The notes under the pieces are model-generated. The model searched no databases. It saw only the letters and a list, made by a program, of their open reading frames with translations, and was not told the DNA's origin. Shown here piece by piece: positions 56,394 to 64,000 of a DNA stretch of 64,000 nt; within the stretch, counting starts at the first letter, position 1; every line of letters starts with the position of its first letter. The DNA is from CAYYKK01 sp046351395 (lineage in GTDB: Bacteria > Myxococcota_A > Polyangia > Polyangiales > Polyangiaceae): assembly GCA_046351395.1 (NCBI GenBank), contig JAXLYP010000013.1, forward strand, positions 186,001 through 250,000. Reading direction: 5' to 3'. A program made the translations under genes and the position numbers.

Positions 56394-57926
56394 ATGGGCG
56401 CGGCGACGCTGGACCCAGCGACGGAGTCGATGGTCGACGGCCCCACCTCGCAGGGCGAGGCCGTGCCGAGGCCCGGCCTCGCGCTCCTCTACGCGGACGA
56501 CTTCCGTCGCATCGCGCCCGCGTTTCCGTTCGCGCGCGAGCGCGTCGTGCTCGGTCGCAGCGACGAGGCGGACGTGCGCATCGAGGTCGCGTCGATCTCG
56601 CGCCGCCACGCGCTCTTCGAACGCCGCGCCAGCGCGGACGGGACGCGCGTGTGGACGGTCACCGACCTCGGGAGCCACAACGGGACCTTCGTCGACGGAC
56701 GAGCGACGACGGGCGCGGTCGAGCTCTCGCCCGGCGCGATGGTGCGCGCCGGTGACGTGTTGCTCCAGTTCGTCGAGCGCGCGGTCGACGCCTACGGCGA
56801 CGATCACCTCGACGGCACGCCGCTCGGCCCGCACGCGCAGCTCGCGCCTCACCCGGGCGGGAGGTGGCAAGTGGCGCGCGCCGCGGACGCTCTCCGTCGC
56901 GTCGCGCGCTCGCGCCTCTCCGTCGCGATCTTCGGCGAGACCGGCACCGGCAAGGAGGTGTTCGCCGAGTTCGTCCACCGCGAGAGCGAGCGCAAAGGGC
57001 CGCTGCGCGCCTTGAACTGCGCCGCGTTCCCCGCGTCCCTCATCGAGAGCGAGCTCTTCGGCTACAAGCGAGGCGCGTTCTCGGGCGCCGACCGCGACAA
57101 GTCCGGGCTCGTCCAGTCGGCGCACGGGGGGACGCTGCTCCTCGACGAGATCGGCGACATGCCGCTCGAGGCGCAGGCGAAGCTCCTCCGCGTGCTGCAG
57201 ACGAAGGAGGTGCTGCCGCTCGGCGCCGTCTCGGCCGAGCCCGTCGACGTGCGCGTCGTGAGCGCGACCCACCGCGATCTCCGCGCCCGGATCGAGGACG
57301 GCCGGTTCCGCGCCGACCTCTACGCGCGCATCGCCGAGGTCTCCGTCACGCTGCCGCCGCTCCGCGATCGCAAGGAGGACCTCTACCTGCTCGTGTCGAC
57401 GTTCCTGCGTCGGGCGGGCAAGCCGAACCTCGGCGTGACGTTCCGGTTCATGCACGCCCTCCTCGCGCACGACTACCCGTTCAACGTGCGCGAGCTCGAG
57501 TCGATCGTGAACCGCGCCGCGACGTTCAGCGAAGGCGAGCGCCTCGATCTCCGGCACCTGCCGGACGAGCTCCGAAGCGCCGCGCAGGACGGGCTCCGCG
57601 CGAAGCCCTCGCGCGCTCCCTTTCAGCGGGGCGCGACGGAGCCGCCCGCGGCGCTCGGGGACGAACCCGACCCACCGTCGAACGAACCTGGCGAGCGCGC
57701 CGAAGGCGCTCGACTCCGCCACGGCTCCGCCGGCGGAAGGGGCGCGGTGCTCGGATCGAAGCTCCGCGAGAGGCCGACGCCCGCGGAGCTCCAGGTCCTG
57801 CTCGAGCGACACCGGGGCAACGTCGCCGCCGTCGCGCGCGAGCTCGCGCGCACGCGCGTGCAGATCCATCGCTGGATGCAGCGCTACGGCCTGGATCCGG
57901 ACGCGTTCCGAGATCGCGCGCGCTGA
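56394..57926 (+). CDS. FHA-domain sigma-54-dependent transcriptional activator
   Basis: This 510-residue protein has an FHA domain (about 35-125, with VVLGRSDEADVRI, SISRRHALF and DLGSHNGTFVDG). An AAA+ sigma-54 interaction domain covers about 150-395, with FGETGTGKE, GGTLLLDEIGD and LYARIAEVSVTLPPLRDRK. The sigma-54 contact loop reads GAFSGA instead of the usual GAFTGA. A Fis-type helix-turn-helix occupies the C-terminus (RHRGNVAAVARELARTRVQIHRW). It would bind phosphorylated partners through the FHA domain and open sigma-54 promoters. A low-complexity Pro/Glu/Arg linker (about 400-455) includes a stretch matching the 49-bp repeat. It is divergent from one kinase and convergent with another. 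Confidence 0.92.
   Translation: MGAATLDPATESMVDGPTSQGEAVPRPGLALLYADDFRRIAPAFPFARERVVLGRSDEADVRIEVASISRRHALFERRASADGTRVWTVTDLGSHNGTFVDGRATTGAVELSPGAMVRAGDVLLQFVERAVDAYGDDHLDGTPLGPHAQLAPHPGGRWQVARAADALRRVARSRLSVAIFGETGTGKEVFAEFVHRESERKGPLRALNCAAFPASLIESELFGYKRGAFSGADRDKSGLVQSAHGGTLLLDEIGDMPLEAQAKLLRVLQTKEVLPLGAVSAEPVDVRVVSATHRDLRARIEDGRFRADLYARIAEVSVTLPPLRDRKEDLYLLVSTFLRRAGKPNLGVTFRFMHALLAHDYPFNVRELESIVNRAATFSEGERLDLRHLPDELRSAAQDGLRAKPSRAPFQRGATEPPAALGDEPDPPSNEPGERAEGARLRHGSAGGRGAVLGSKLRERPTPAELQVLLERHRGNVAAVARELARTRVQIHRWMQRYGLDPDAFRDRAR
57692..57713 (-). repeat. 22-bp inverted match to the 49-bp repeat unit
   Basis: These 22 bases, read on the minus strand, match 50718-50739 of the tandem repeat perfectly, including the stem CGAGCGC around CTTCGGC. 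They lie inside the FHA activator gene, in the low-complexity linker. The match is 7 kb from the array and in the opposite orientation. It may be an inserted fragment of the same element or composition-driven coincidence. Confidence 0.5.
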
Positions 57927-57931
57927 TCCCG

Positions 57932-59320
57932 TCACGGGCAGTACCGCCGCTCGAACGCGTCGATGAGGCCGCTCGGCGCCCGCACCGCGAGGACCTTGGT
58001 GGCGCCGCGCAGCGCGAGGCGGCCCGCGGCGGCGGCGCTCCCGGATTGCACGTCGACGCTCTCCGCCGCGGTCGGGTGAGACGTCCCCGCGCTCGAGAAA
58101 TCGTAGAACGTCACCTGCCGATCGGACCTCAGCCACCAGTGCACGACCTGACCCGGGAACTCGCGTGTGCCGCTCTCGGGCTCCTCGCCGTCCGCGAAGA
58201 ACCAGGCGCGCGCCGCCTCCGGGGCGAGCCGATCCACACCCGGGCAGGCGCGGGGTGAGAGGTCCACCGGCGCCTCGGCCGCGGGGCCCGCGTCCGCCAC
58301 GCGAGCCCGCCGAGGCGCGCTCGCGCGAGGTCGAGGCTGCGCGCCCCTCCACGCGATGAGCGCGAGGGCGATGCCCGCGCCCAGCATGAACGCGCAGATC
58401 GCGCCGATCCAGTGCCGAGCGCGCGAGCGCGTAGGCGGGCGCGCACGCGCCTCGGTCCCGGCACGGCGCGGGGCCTCCATCAGCGCCCGCATCTCGGCGG
58501 CGCTCGCTGGGCGCTCGTCGGGCCGCGCGCGCGTCGCGCGCTCGATCGCGGGCCAGAGCGGGGAGCGCTGGTGCACGCGCGTGAAGGGCGGTGGTCGCCG
58601 GAGCTTGTCCGCACAGATCGCGACCGCGCGGCCCCAGTAGATCCGCTGCCCGCCGATCATTTCCGCGAGGACGAGGCCGAGCGCATACAGATCCGCCGCG
58701 GGCGTCACGCTCGCGCCGTCGAGCTGCTCGGGGGCCATGTACGGGAGCGAACTGACCATCGCGCCGTCCTCCGTGAGCGCGCGGCTCGCGACCATGGGCC
58801 GGGCGACGCCGAGGTCGAGCAGGGACACGCGCGGCGGCGTGGCCCCGGAGAGGAGGATGTTGGCCGGCTTCACGTCGCGGTGAACGATCCCGAGCGCGTG
58901 GATCGCCTCGAGCGCGCCGAGGAGCTCGCGGCCCACGTGCGCCACGAGATCGAGCGGCAGGCCCTCCCCCCGCTCGAGCTTGGCCGAGAGGGGCACGCCC
59001 TCGAGCCACTCGAAGACGATGAACGGCGCTCCATCCGGCGCGTCCCCCGAATCGAGCACGCGCACCACGCTCGGGTGCCTGATCCCGCGCGCGAGGCGCG
59101 CCTCTCGCGCGAAGCGCGCGCGGCGCTCGCCGTCCCACGGCGGCGCGAGCACCTTGATGGCGACGTCGCGCCCGGTGTCGACCTCCACGCCGTGAAAGAC
59201 GGCGCCGAACCCGCCGCTCGCGACGTGCGCACCGAGCCGGTAGGCGCGCTCGCCGACGAGGACGCCCGCGCTTCGCGGCGTGGGGAAAGGCATGGTCTCG
59301 GATCCGTGGGGGGCGGCCAT
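57932..59320 (-). CDS. Transmembrane Ser/Thr kinase, DLG variant
   Basis: This 462-residue protein has Gly loop VASGGFGAVFHG, Lys in VAIKVL, HRDVKPAN, DLG in LLDLGVARP instead of DFG, and YMAPEQ at the end of the activation segment. The kinase domain (about 20-280) leads to an Arg/Pro linker, one transmembrane helix (IGAICAFMLGAGIALALIAW, about 304-323) and an outer domain of about 135 residues with three Cys (SPRACPG..., final YCP) and no known family. Start choice is uncertain (59356, 59320 or 59293). It is convergent on the FHA activator gene with 5 bases between stops. Confidence 0.82.
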   Translation of the reverse strand: MAAPHGSETMPFPTPRSAGVLVGERAYRLGAHVASGGFGAVFHGVEVDTGRDVAIKVLAPPWDGERRARFAREARLARGIRHPSVVRVLDSGDAPDGAPFIVFEWLEGVPLSAKLERGEGLPLDLVAHVGRELLGALEAIHALGIVHRDVKPANILLSGATPPRVSLLDLGVARPMVASRALTEDGAMVSSLPYMAPEQLDGASVTPAADLYALGLVLAEMIGGQRIYWGRAVAICADKLRRPPPFTRVHQRSPLWPAIERATRARPDERPASAAEMRALMEAPRRAGTEARARPPTRSRARHWIGAICAFMLGAGIALALIAWRGAQPRPRASAPRRARVADAGPAAEAPVDLSPRACPGVDRLAPEAARAWFFADGEEPESGTREFPGQVVHWWLRSDRQVTFYDFSSAGTSHPTAAESVDVQSGSAAAAGRLALRGATKVLAVRAPSGLIDAFERRYCP

Positions 59321-59399
59321 GACGCGGGGGGCCGGATCGCGCGGCTCGCGCGCCATCCGGCCCCGCCTGGTACGTGATCGCTTCGGCGCGCCTCCCCGA

Positions 59400-61028
59400 T
59401 CAGAGTCCGCGAAGGACGACGACCTCGCCGTCGATCGCCTGCTGCCCCGGTGCGCCCGCGGCGAGATCATCCTTCCCGTCCGCGTCGAAGTCGCCCGCCG
59501 TCACGGCCGCGCCGAAGTGCTCGAGGTCGCTCGCGATGCCGGGGACGTTCGGCTGGTCCATGTGCCAGAACTCCGCGTTCGGGGAGTACATCGAATAGAA
59601 GAGCGGCCCGTACGCGACGACGACCGCGCCCTCCTGCTCGGCGTAGCCCGGAGAACCGATGTCCTGGCCCATGCAGCCGAACGCGACGTCCCCGGTGCTG
59701 TCCCCGTTGAAGTTCCCGACGGCGACCGAGTACCCGCAGTACTCCTGCGACTCAGCGACGGTCGTGGTGGGCCAGCGGTTCTGCGTGAGCAGGAAGCTCG
59801 CGCTCGGGTTGAGCTTCGCGGCGCTCCCGCGCATGACGAGCGCGGCGCCCGCGTCGAGGGCAGCGCCGATATCGTAGTAGGGGATGCCCACGACGAGGTC
59901 GTCGAACGCGTCCGCGTTCGTGTTGCCCGCCGCGAGCGAGCTGCCGAACTGCGCGCCCCCTTGCGCCGTGTACGCGAGGCCCGCGGTCGCGCCGTGGATC
60001 GTCTGCGCGGTCGCGGTCGGGAGCGGCTGGAGGTGGCTCGAGTAGAGGATGCTGACCGCGCCCGATTGGTACGGTCCGCTCCCGGGGGCCTCGTAGGGCG
60101 AGCCGATCGCGAGATCATCGCCTGCGGCGTTGTCGAAGTTGCCGGCCGCGAGCGCGAAGCCGAACCGATCGTACGCCTCGGCGGTCTGGTTCTGGAGGTT
60201 GCTCTGGCTGAGGATCTGCGCTCCCGGCGCGCCGTCCGCCGCCGTCAGGTGCAGGTTCAAGCCGAGCGTCGCCCGCCCGTACAGCACCGTGATCTGACCC
60301 GCCTCCGCCTCTCCGTTCGAGGTTCGGAACGGGCTGCCGATCGCGAGGTCGGCGATCCCGTTGTGATCGAAGTCGCCCGCGGCGAGCGCCCAACCGAAGC
60401 GTTCGTCGGACTGTCCGCCGTTCGCCACGATCGTCTGGCGGGTGATCTGCTCCCGCCAAGCGGGCTGTCCGCTCGTGAACGGGCCGTACATCACGGTCAC
60501 CTGACCGGCATCGGACCAGCTCGTGCCCGGCAGGTTCGCGATCGGGACGTCCTCTCCGGGCGCGCCGACAGCGATGTCGTCGTAGTGGTCGCCGTTGAAA
60601 TCGCCGACCGCGATCGACCAGCCGAACTCGTCGCCCGGCTCCGCCTCGCCGACGCCCTGCGTGAGCACGCTCTTCGACACCTCGAGCCCTTGCCCCGGCG
60701 CGCCGAAGATGACCGAAATGCTCCCGGTGAAGTCGTTGTCACCGATCGCGCCGACGACCAGATCCTCGGCGGGATCGGCCGTCTGGGTGCCGTTCAAATG
60801 GCCCTTCGCGAGGGCGCTGCCGAACTTCGAGTGGAACGTCCCGACCCAGCTCTTCGAACCCGTCGCGGTGAGCGCGTCGTCGGAGGACGCCGTCGCCTCG
60901 TCGGCGCTGTCCTCGTCCGCGGTCTGCACGTCGCCGTCACCGCCGACGTCGCACCCCGTGAAGGTCATCGAACCGACGCCGAGCAAGAGCGCGAGCGCAG
61001 AGAACCATCGAACACGTGAACCAACCAT
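59400..61028 (-). CDS. FG-GAP repeat lipoprotein
   Basis: This 542-residue protein has a lipoprotein signal ending in FTGC (Cys 26), an Asp/Ala/Ser linker to about residue 57, then about seven FG-GAP units. They read FGSALAKGHLNG, FGWSIAVGDFNGDHYDDIAVGAPGED, FGWALAAGDFDHNGIADLAIGSP, FGFALAAGNFD and so on to FGAAVTAGDFDADGKDDLAAGAPG. The repeats bind calcium through DxDxDG loops and form an integrin-alpha-like seven-bladed propeller. It is a surface protein for adhesion or binding. ATG 61028 has GAGGGAG upstream. It is divergent from the PHP-family gene. Confidence 0.85.
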   Translation of the reverse strand: MVGSRVRWFSALALLLGVGSMTFTGCDVGGDGDVQTADEDSADEATASSDDALTATGSKSWVGTFHSKFGSALAKGHLNGTQTADPAEDLVVGAIGDNDFTGSISVIFGAPGQGLEVSKSVLTQGVGEAEPGDEFGWSIAVGDFNGDHYDDIAVGAPGEDVPIANLPGTSWSDAGQVTVMYGPFTSGQPAWREQITRQTIVANGGQSDERFGWALAAGDFDHNGIADLAIGSPFRTSNGEAEAGQITVLYGRATLGLNLHLTAADGAPGAQILSQSNLQNQTAEAYDRFGFALAAGNFDNAAGDDLAIGSPYEAPGSGPYQSGAVSILYSSHLQPLPTATAQTIHGATAGLAYTAQGGAQFGSSLAAGNTNADAFDDLVVGIPYYDIGAALDAGAALVMRGSAAKLNPSASFLLTQNRWPTTTVAESQEYCGYSVAVGNFNGDSTGDVAFGCMGQDIGSPGYAEQEGAVVVAYGPLFYSMYSPNAEFWHMDQPNVPGIASDLEHFGAAVTAGDFDADGKDDLAAGAPGQQAIDGEVVVLRGL

Positions 61029-61244
61029 TGGAAACTCCCTCTCTCGTGTGGGCGCGCGCGCGCCGACCGCCGCTCGCAGACGTGCGAGCGGGGAAGGGCG
61101 CGCGAGCGCCGTGGTGCCGCGGAGCCCGACGCGAGAGGCGTCGGGTCGCCGCGCGGGGGGCTTCAGCAAGCGATGCGCCAGCGTCGCGCGCCCCTAGGAC
61201 CCCCAAACAGCGGTCGCGCGGCGCGAGGGAGGGCGACGGGCGGC

Positions 61245-61266
61245 GTATCGGATACGAAAAGGATAC
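61245..61266 (+). promoter_or_regulatory. Three GATAC half-sites before PHP-family gene
   Basis: GTATC-G-GATAC forms an 11-base palindrome (61245-61255), and a second GATAC (61262-61266) lies 11 bases after the first, one helical turn away. It ends 10 bases before the ATG at 61277. This arrangement suits an operator for a helix-turn-helix regulator. The regulator is not known and none is encoded next to it. Confidence 0.45.
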
Positions 61267-61276
61267 GACACAGGGT

Positions 61277-62839
61277 ATGGACCCCCGGGTGATGCGATCG
61301 GCGCTCCGACGCTCCACCGCGGCGGTCGTGCTCGCGGGCGCCGCGTGCGGCGATGGCGCCGCGACCCAGCCCGCGCCGGTCGCGAGCGCGCCCGCGCCCG
61401 TCGACCCGAGCGCGAGCGCGCCGCCGCGCGACGCGGCGCCCGCCGACGCGGGCACGGACGTGGTGTTCGAGATCCGCGACGCGGCCACGAAGGCGCCCAT
61501 GCCGGGCAAGCTCACGTTCGTGGGCGTCGACGGGACGGCGTCCCCGCTCTTCACCACGAGCGACGTCGCGCTCGAGCAGGATCGGTCGATGCGCGCGTTC
61601 AACCGCGTGATGACCCTGTCCGGCGACGGGCGGCTCCAGATCCCGAAGGGGCGCTACGACGTGTACGTCACGCGCGGCCCCGCCTGGTCGATGCACCTCG
61701 AGCGGGGCCTCGAGCTCGGCGGCAAGGAGGTGACGATCGAGGCGGAGCTCACGCGCGAGATCGACACCACCGGCTGGATCTCCGGCGACTTCCACGTCCA
61801 CGCGGAGCGCTCCTTCGACTCCAAGGTCCCGATGAGGGCGCGCGTGTACGAGTTCATCGCCGAGGGGGTCGACCTGCTCGTCGCGACGGATCACAACGCG
61901 GTCGCCGATTACGCGCCGATCATCCGGGAGCTCGGGGTCGACGATCGCATCGCGAGCCTCCGCGGGGACGAGATCACCACGAGGGACTGGGGGCACTTTG
62001 GGACGTTCCCGCTCGACGAGGGCGCGACCGCGTTCCCCGCGAAGGGCCGGACGCCCGCGGCGATCTTCGCGGACGTCCGCGAGCACGCGCCCAAGGCGCT
62101 CATCGACGTGAACCACCCGAGGTTCGACCGCGGGCTCGGCTATTTTCGGACGGGCATCTTCGACCGCACGCAGGCGAAGTTCGGTCGGAGCGGCGCGTCG
62201 CTCGACTTCGACGCGGTCGAGGTCCTGAACGGGTACGAAGGCTCGAGCCCCGTGCAGGTCGACGAGGTGATGAAGGACTGGTTCGCCCTCATCGCGCACG
62301 GCTACCTCGTCACCGCGATGGGCAACAGCGACACGCACCACCTCGACGCGAGCCTCGCGGGCTACCCGCGGAACTTCATCCCCGTGCGCGCCGCCGTCGG
62401 ATCTCCCGCGCTCGCGGGCGAGGTCGTGGAGGCCATCCGCGGCAAGCGATCGTTCCTCACCACCGCTCCGTTCGTCGCGGCGACCGTGGGCGGCGCGACC
62501 ATCGGGGACACCGTGCGCGCGGTCGAGGGCCGCGTGACCGTTCACGTCCGCGTGCGCGCCGCGAGCTGGGTCGGGCTCGACGCGCTCTCGATCTACGCGG
62601 GCGGGGCGGTCGTCGCGACGCGCCCGCTCTCGGGGCGCGACCCGCTGCGCTTCGACGACGACATCACCGTCGACGCTCCCGGAGACACGTTCGTCGTCGC
62701 GCGGGTCGAAGGGAAGGAGCCGCTCCCCCTCGTCGTGGGCGATGGCGCGAAGTACGTCGCCTATCCGCTCGCCGTCACGAACCCGATCTGGATCGACGGG
62801 GACGGAGACGGCCGGTTCACGCCACCCTCCGGCCGATGA
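61277..62839 (+). CDS. Exported PHP-domain metallohydrolase (CehA/McbA type)
   Basis: This 520-residue protein has a short signal segment and a lipobox GAAC (Cys 24), an Ala/Pro linker to about residue 55 and a beta-sandwich domain (about 60-160). A PHP-type metal-dependent phosphoesterase fold follows, with GDFHVHAERS, ATDHNAVADY, INHPRF-type DVNHPRFDRG and MGNSDTHHL. These are the metal-binding His/Asp positions of the CehA/McbA family, whose members hydrolyse phosphate esters or carbamates. The C-terminal region has a beta sandwich (about 395-490) and an EF-like DGDGDGRF calcium loop near the end. ATG 61277 has AGGG 4 bases upstream. Confidence 0.85.
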   Translation: MDPRVMRSALRRSTAAVVLAGAACGDGAATQPAPVASAPAPVDPSASAPPRDAAPADAGTDVVFEIRDAATKAPMPGKLTFVGVDGTASPLFTTSDVALEQDRSMRAFNRVMTLSGDGRLQIPKGRYDVYVTRGPAWSMHLERGLELGGKEVTIEAELTREIDTTGWISGDFHVHAERSFDSKVPMRARVYEFIAEGVDLLVATDHNAVADYAPIIRELGVDDRIASLRGDEITTRDWGHFGTFPLDEGATAFPAKGRTPAAIFADVREHAPKALIDVNHPRFDRGLGYFRTGIFDRTQAKFGRSGASLDFDAVEVLNGYEGSSPVQVDEVMKDWFALIAHGYLVTAMGNSDTHHLDASLAGYPRNFIPVRAAVGSPALAGEVVEAIRGKRSFLTTAPFVAATVGGATIGDTVRAVEGRVTVHVRVRAASWVGLDALSIYAGGAVVATRPLSGRDPLRFDDDITVDAPGDTFVVARVEGKEPLPLVVGDGAKYVAYPLAVTNPIWIDGDGDGRFTPPSGR

Positions 62840-62961
62840 GATTGGCGCGCGCTCCGGCCGAGCTCGTCGGTATCGGCCGCGGGCGAGGGGAAGCCGCCGC
62901 GGAGGAGGGCAGGGCGCTCGCGCCTTGACGGCTCCCAGGGCGGGGGGCATCTCGACGCTGG

Positions 62962-64000
62962 ATGCTCCGGGACCTCGACCTCCTCGTCGTCGACGCGCAA
63001 GCGACCGGCGCGTCGCCGAAGCACGGCGCGGTGCTCGAGCTCGCGCACGCCGTCACGCGCGCGTCGCTCCGCGAGCCGCCCGAGGTTCGCGCGCACTGGG
63101 TCGAGCTCCCGCCGGGCGTGCGGGTCTCGCGCGTCGTCCGCGAGCTCACGGGCTACACGGACGGGTGCCGCGCCGACGCGAAGCCCGCGCGAGACGCGTG
63201 GGGCGAGATCGCGTCCTCCGCGGCGGCCCTCGGCGTCGGCGTCGCCCCGACGATCATCCACTTCGCCCAATTCGAGACTCCGTTCCTCGTCGATCTGCAC
63301 GCGCGGTTCGGCGCGGGATCGCCGTTCCCGCTCGACATCGTGTGCCTGCACGCCGTCGCGCGCCGGCTCTACCCGGATCTCCCGCGCTCGAACATCCGCG
63401 CGCTCGCGGGCTTCCTCGGCCACACGACGCCGCACGAGCGGCGGGCACGCGGCCACGTCCTCGCGACGGCGCACGTCTGGTCGATCCTCTCGGAGCGGCT
63501 CGCCGAGCGGGGCATCACGACGTGGGAGGCGATGGCGGACTTCCTCGGCGCGACGCCCTCGCGCCGGAGCCGACGCACGTACCCGATGGACAAGGCCCTC
63601 CGCGCCGCGCTACCCGACGCGCCCGGCGTGTACCGCTTCAAGCGCTCGAACGGGGACGTGCTCTACGTCGGCAAGGCGACGAGCCTGAAGAAGCGCGTCG
63701 CCTCGCACTACACGGGCGCGAAGCGCGCGCCGTCGCGCGCGCAGGAGATGCTCACCCAGGCGCTCGACATCGACTACACCGTCGCGCCGACCCCGCTCGA
63801 CGCCGCGCTCCTCGAGGTCGCGGAGATCAAGCGGCTCGATCCGCCGTACAACGTCCACCTGCGCGATCGCCGCGCCTGGTTCGCTTCGCGCGCGCTCGAC
63901 GACGCATCCGAGGTGGTCTCCGACCTCCACCCGTTCGGGCCGCTCCCCGCGCCGAACACGGCGTACGGCCTCGGCGCGCTCCTCGCGTTCCGAAGGACGG
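62962..64000 (+). CDS. DnaQ-like/GIY-YIG nuclease fusion, C-terminus cut by window
   Basis: The frame is open from ATG 62962 to the last base (346 residues seen). The N-terminal 205 residues follow the DEDDh exonuclease fold, but the catalytic pattern is altered: the first motif reads VVDAQATG (normally D-x-E), the second HFAQFETPFL (normally Asp before PF), and the last ARGHVLATA lacks the usual Asp. A GIY-YIG nuclease domain follows (about 222-300) with PGVYRFKRSNGDVLYVGKA, Arg in LKKRVASHY and catalytic Glu in LEVAEIKRLDPPYN, as in UvrC or Cho. The GIY-YIG part looks active and the exonuclease part may not be. Fusion proteins of this plan are known in bacteria; their role in repair is inferred. 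Confidence 0.8.
   Translation, partial: MLRDLDLLVVDAQATGASPKHGAVLELAHAVTRASLREPPEVRAHWVELPPGVRVSRVVRELTGYTDGCRADAKPARDAWGEIASSAAALGVGVAPTIIHFAQFETPFLVDLHARFGAGSPFPLDIVCLHAVARRLYPDLPRSNIRALAGFLGHTTPHERRARGHVLATAHVWSILSERLAERGITTWEAMADFLGATPSRRSRRTYPMDKALRAALPDAPGVYRFKRSNGDVLYVGKATSLKKRVASHYTGAKRAPSRAQEMLTQALDIDYTVAPTPLDAALLEVAEIKRLDPPYNVHLRDRRAWFASRALDDASEVVSDLHPFGPLPAPNTAYGLGALLAFRRT

Overview
The window is about 70% GC, carries genes densely on both strands and has strong third-position GC bias. The gene content points to a myxobacterium (Myxococcota, probably a Polyangia-like lineage; this is inferred from content, not from a marker gene). The signs are six Hanks-type Ser/Thr kinases in 64 kb, FHA and stand-alone sigma-54 activators, PEGA/TPR surface proteins, and many Cys-rich lipoproteins with Ser/Thr/Gly-rich linkers or DUF4215-like repeats. 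I saw no tRNA, rRNA, CRISPR array, transposase, integrase or phage gene, so this looks like ordinary chromosome.

Layout. 1-5.1 kb (minus): the start of a CBS-domain protein, a small c-type cytochrome lipoprotein, and a tightly coupled ABC exporter (ATPase, FtsX-type permease, HlyD adaptor). 5.2-10 kb: a translational-machinery-like protein coupled to a DUF6544 protein, a CDF metal transporter, a universal stress protein with a Cys-rich tail, an MlaF-like ATPase, a membrane protein and an 18-bp tandem repeat. 10-14.8 kb (minus): flavodoxin/HemG-like protein, VOC protein, acyltransferase, GH38 glycosidase and a one-TM protein. 15-20 kb: hemerythrin-like protein, REC-histidine kinase, SulP transporter, a degenerate receiver, and a divergent sigma-54 activator interrupted by two frameshifts. 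20-28.8 kb: lipoproteins, ferrochelatase, a kinase-PEGA gene pair and a secreted amidohydrolase. 28.8-36 kb: Ku and LigD (non-homologous end joining) back to back, then a CDGSH iron-sulfur protein and a glutathione-reductase-like flavoenzyme. 36.6-44 kb (plus): methyltransferase, small proteins, VanW protein, histidine kinase and a coiled-coil Ser/Thr kinase. 44-50.9 kb: Cys-rich lipoprotein, TfoX-N protein, DUF1232 protein, a tail-anchored kinase and a lytic transglycosylase, the last two frameshifted. 50.7-59.3 kb: a 49-bp tandem hairpin repeat, a VWC-like lipoprotein, a PEGA protein, and a dense signalling block (kinase, kinase, FHA-sigma-54 activator, kinase). 59.4-64 kb: FG-GAP lipoprotein, PHP-family metallohydrolase, and a DnaQ-like/GIY-YIG nuclease cut by the window end.

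Recurring themes are kinase genes next to PEGA surface proteins, phospho-signalling wired to sigma-54 activators, and envelope or lipoprotein functions. At least five small indels break three otherwise normal genes, mostly at G/C homopolymers or GC dinucleotide runs. They look more like assembly errors than decay, but that cannot be settled from one sequence.

I did not find a clear, previously undescribed system. The best leads are the 49-bp double-hairpin repeat (with a 22-bp perfect match inside the FHA activator gene 7 kb away), the three-kinase/FHA-activator block, the GH38-acyltransferase cluster, and the DnaQ-like/GIY-YIG protein whose exonuclease acidic residues are replaced.
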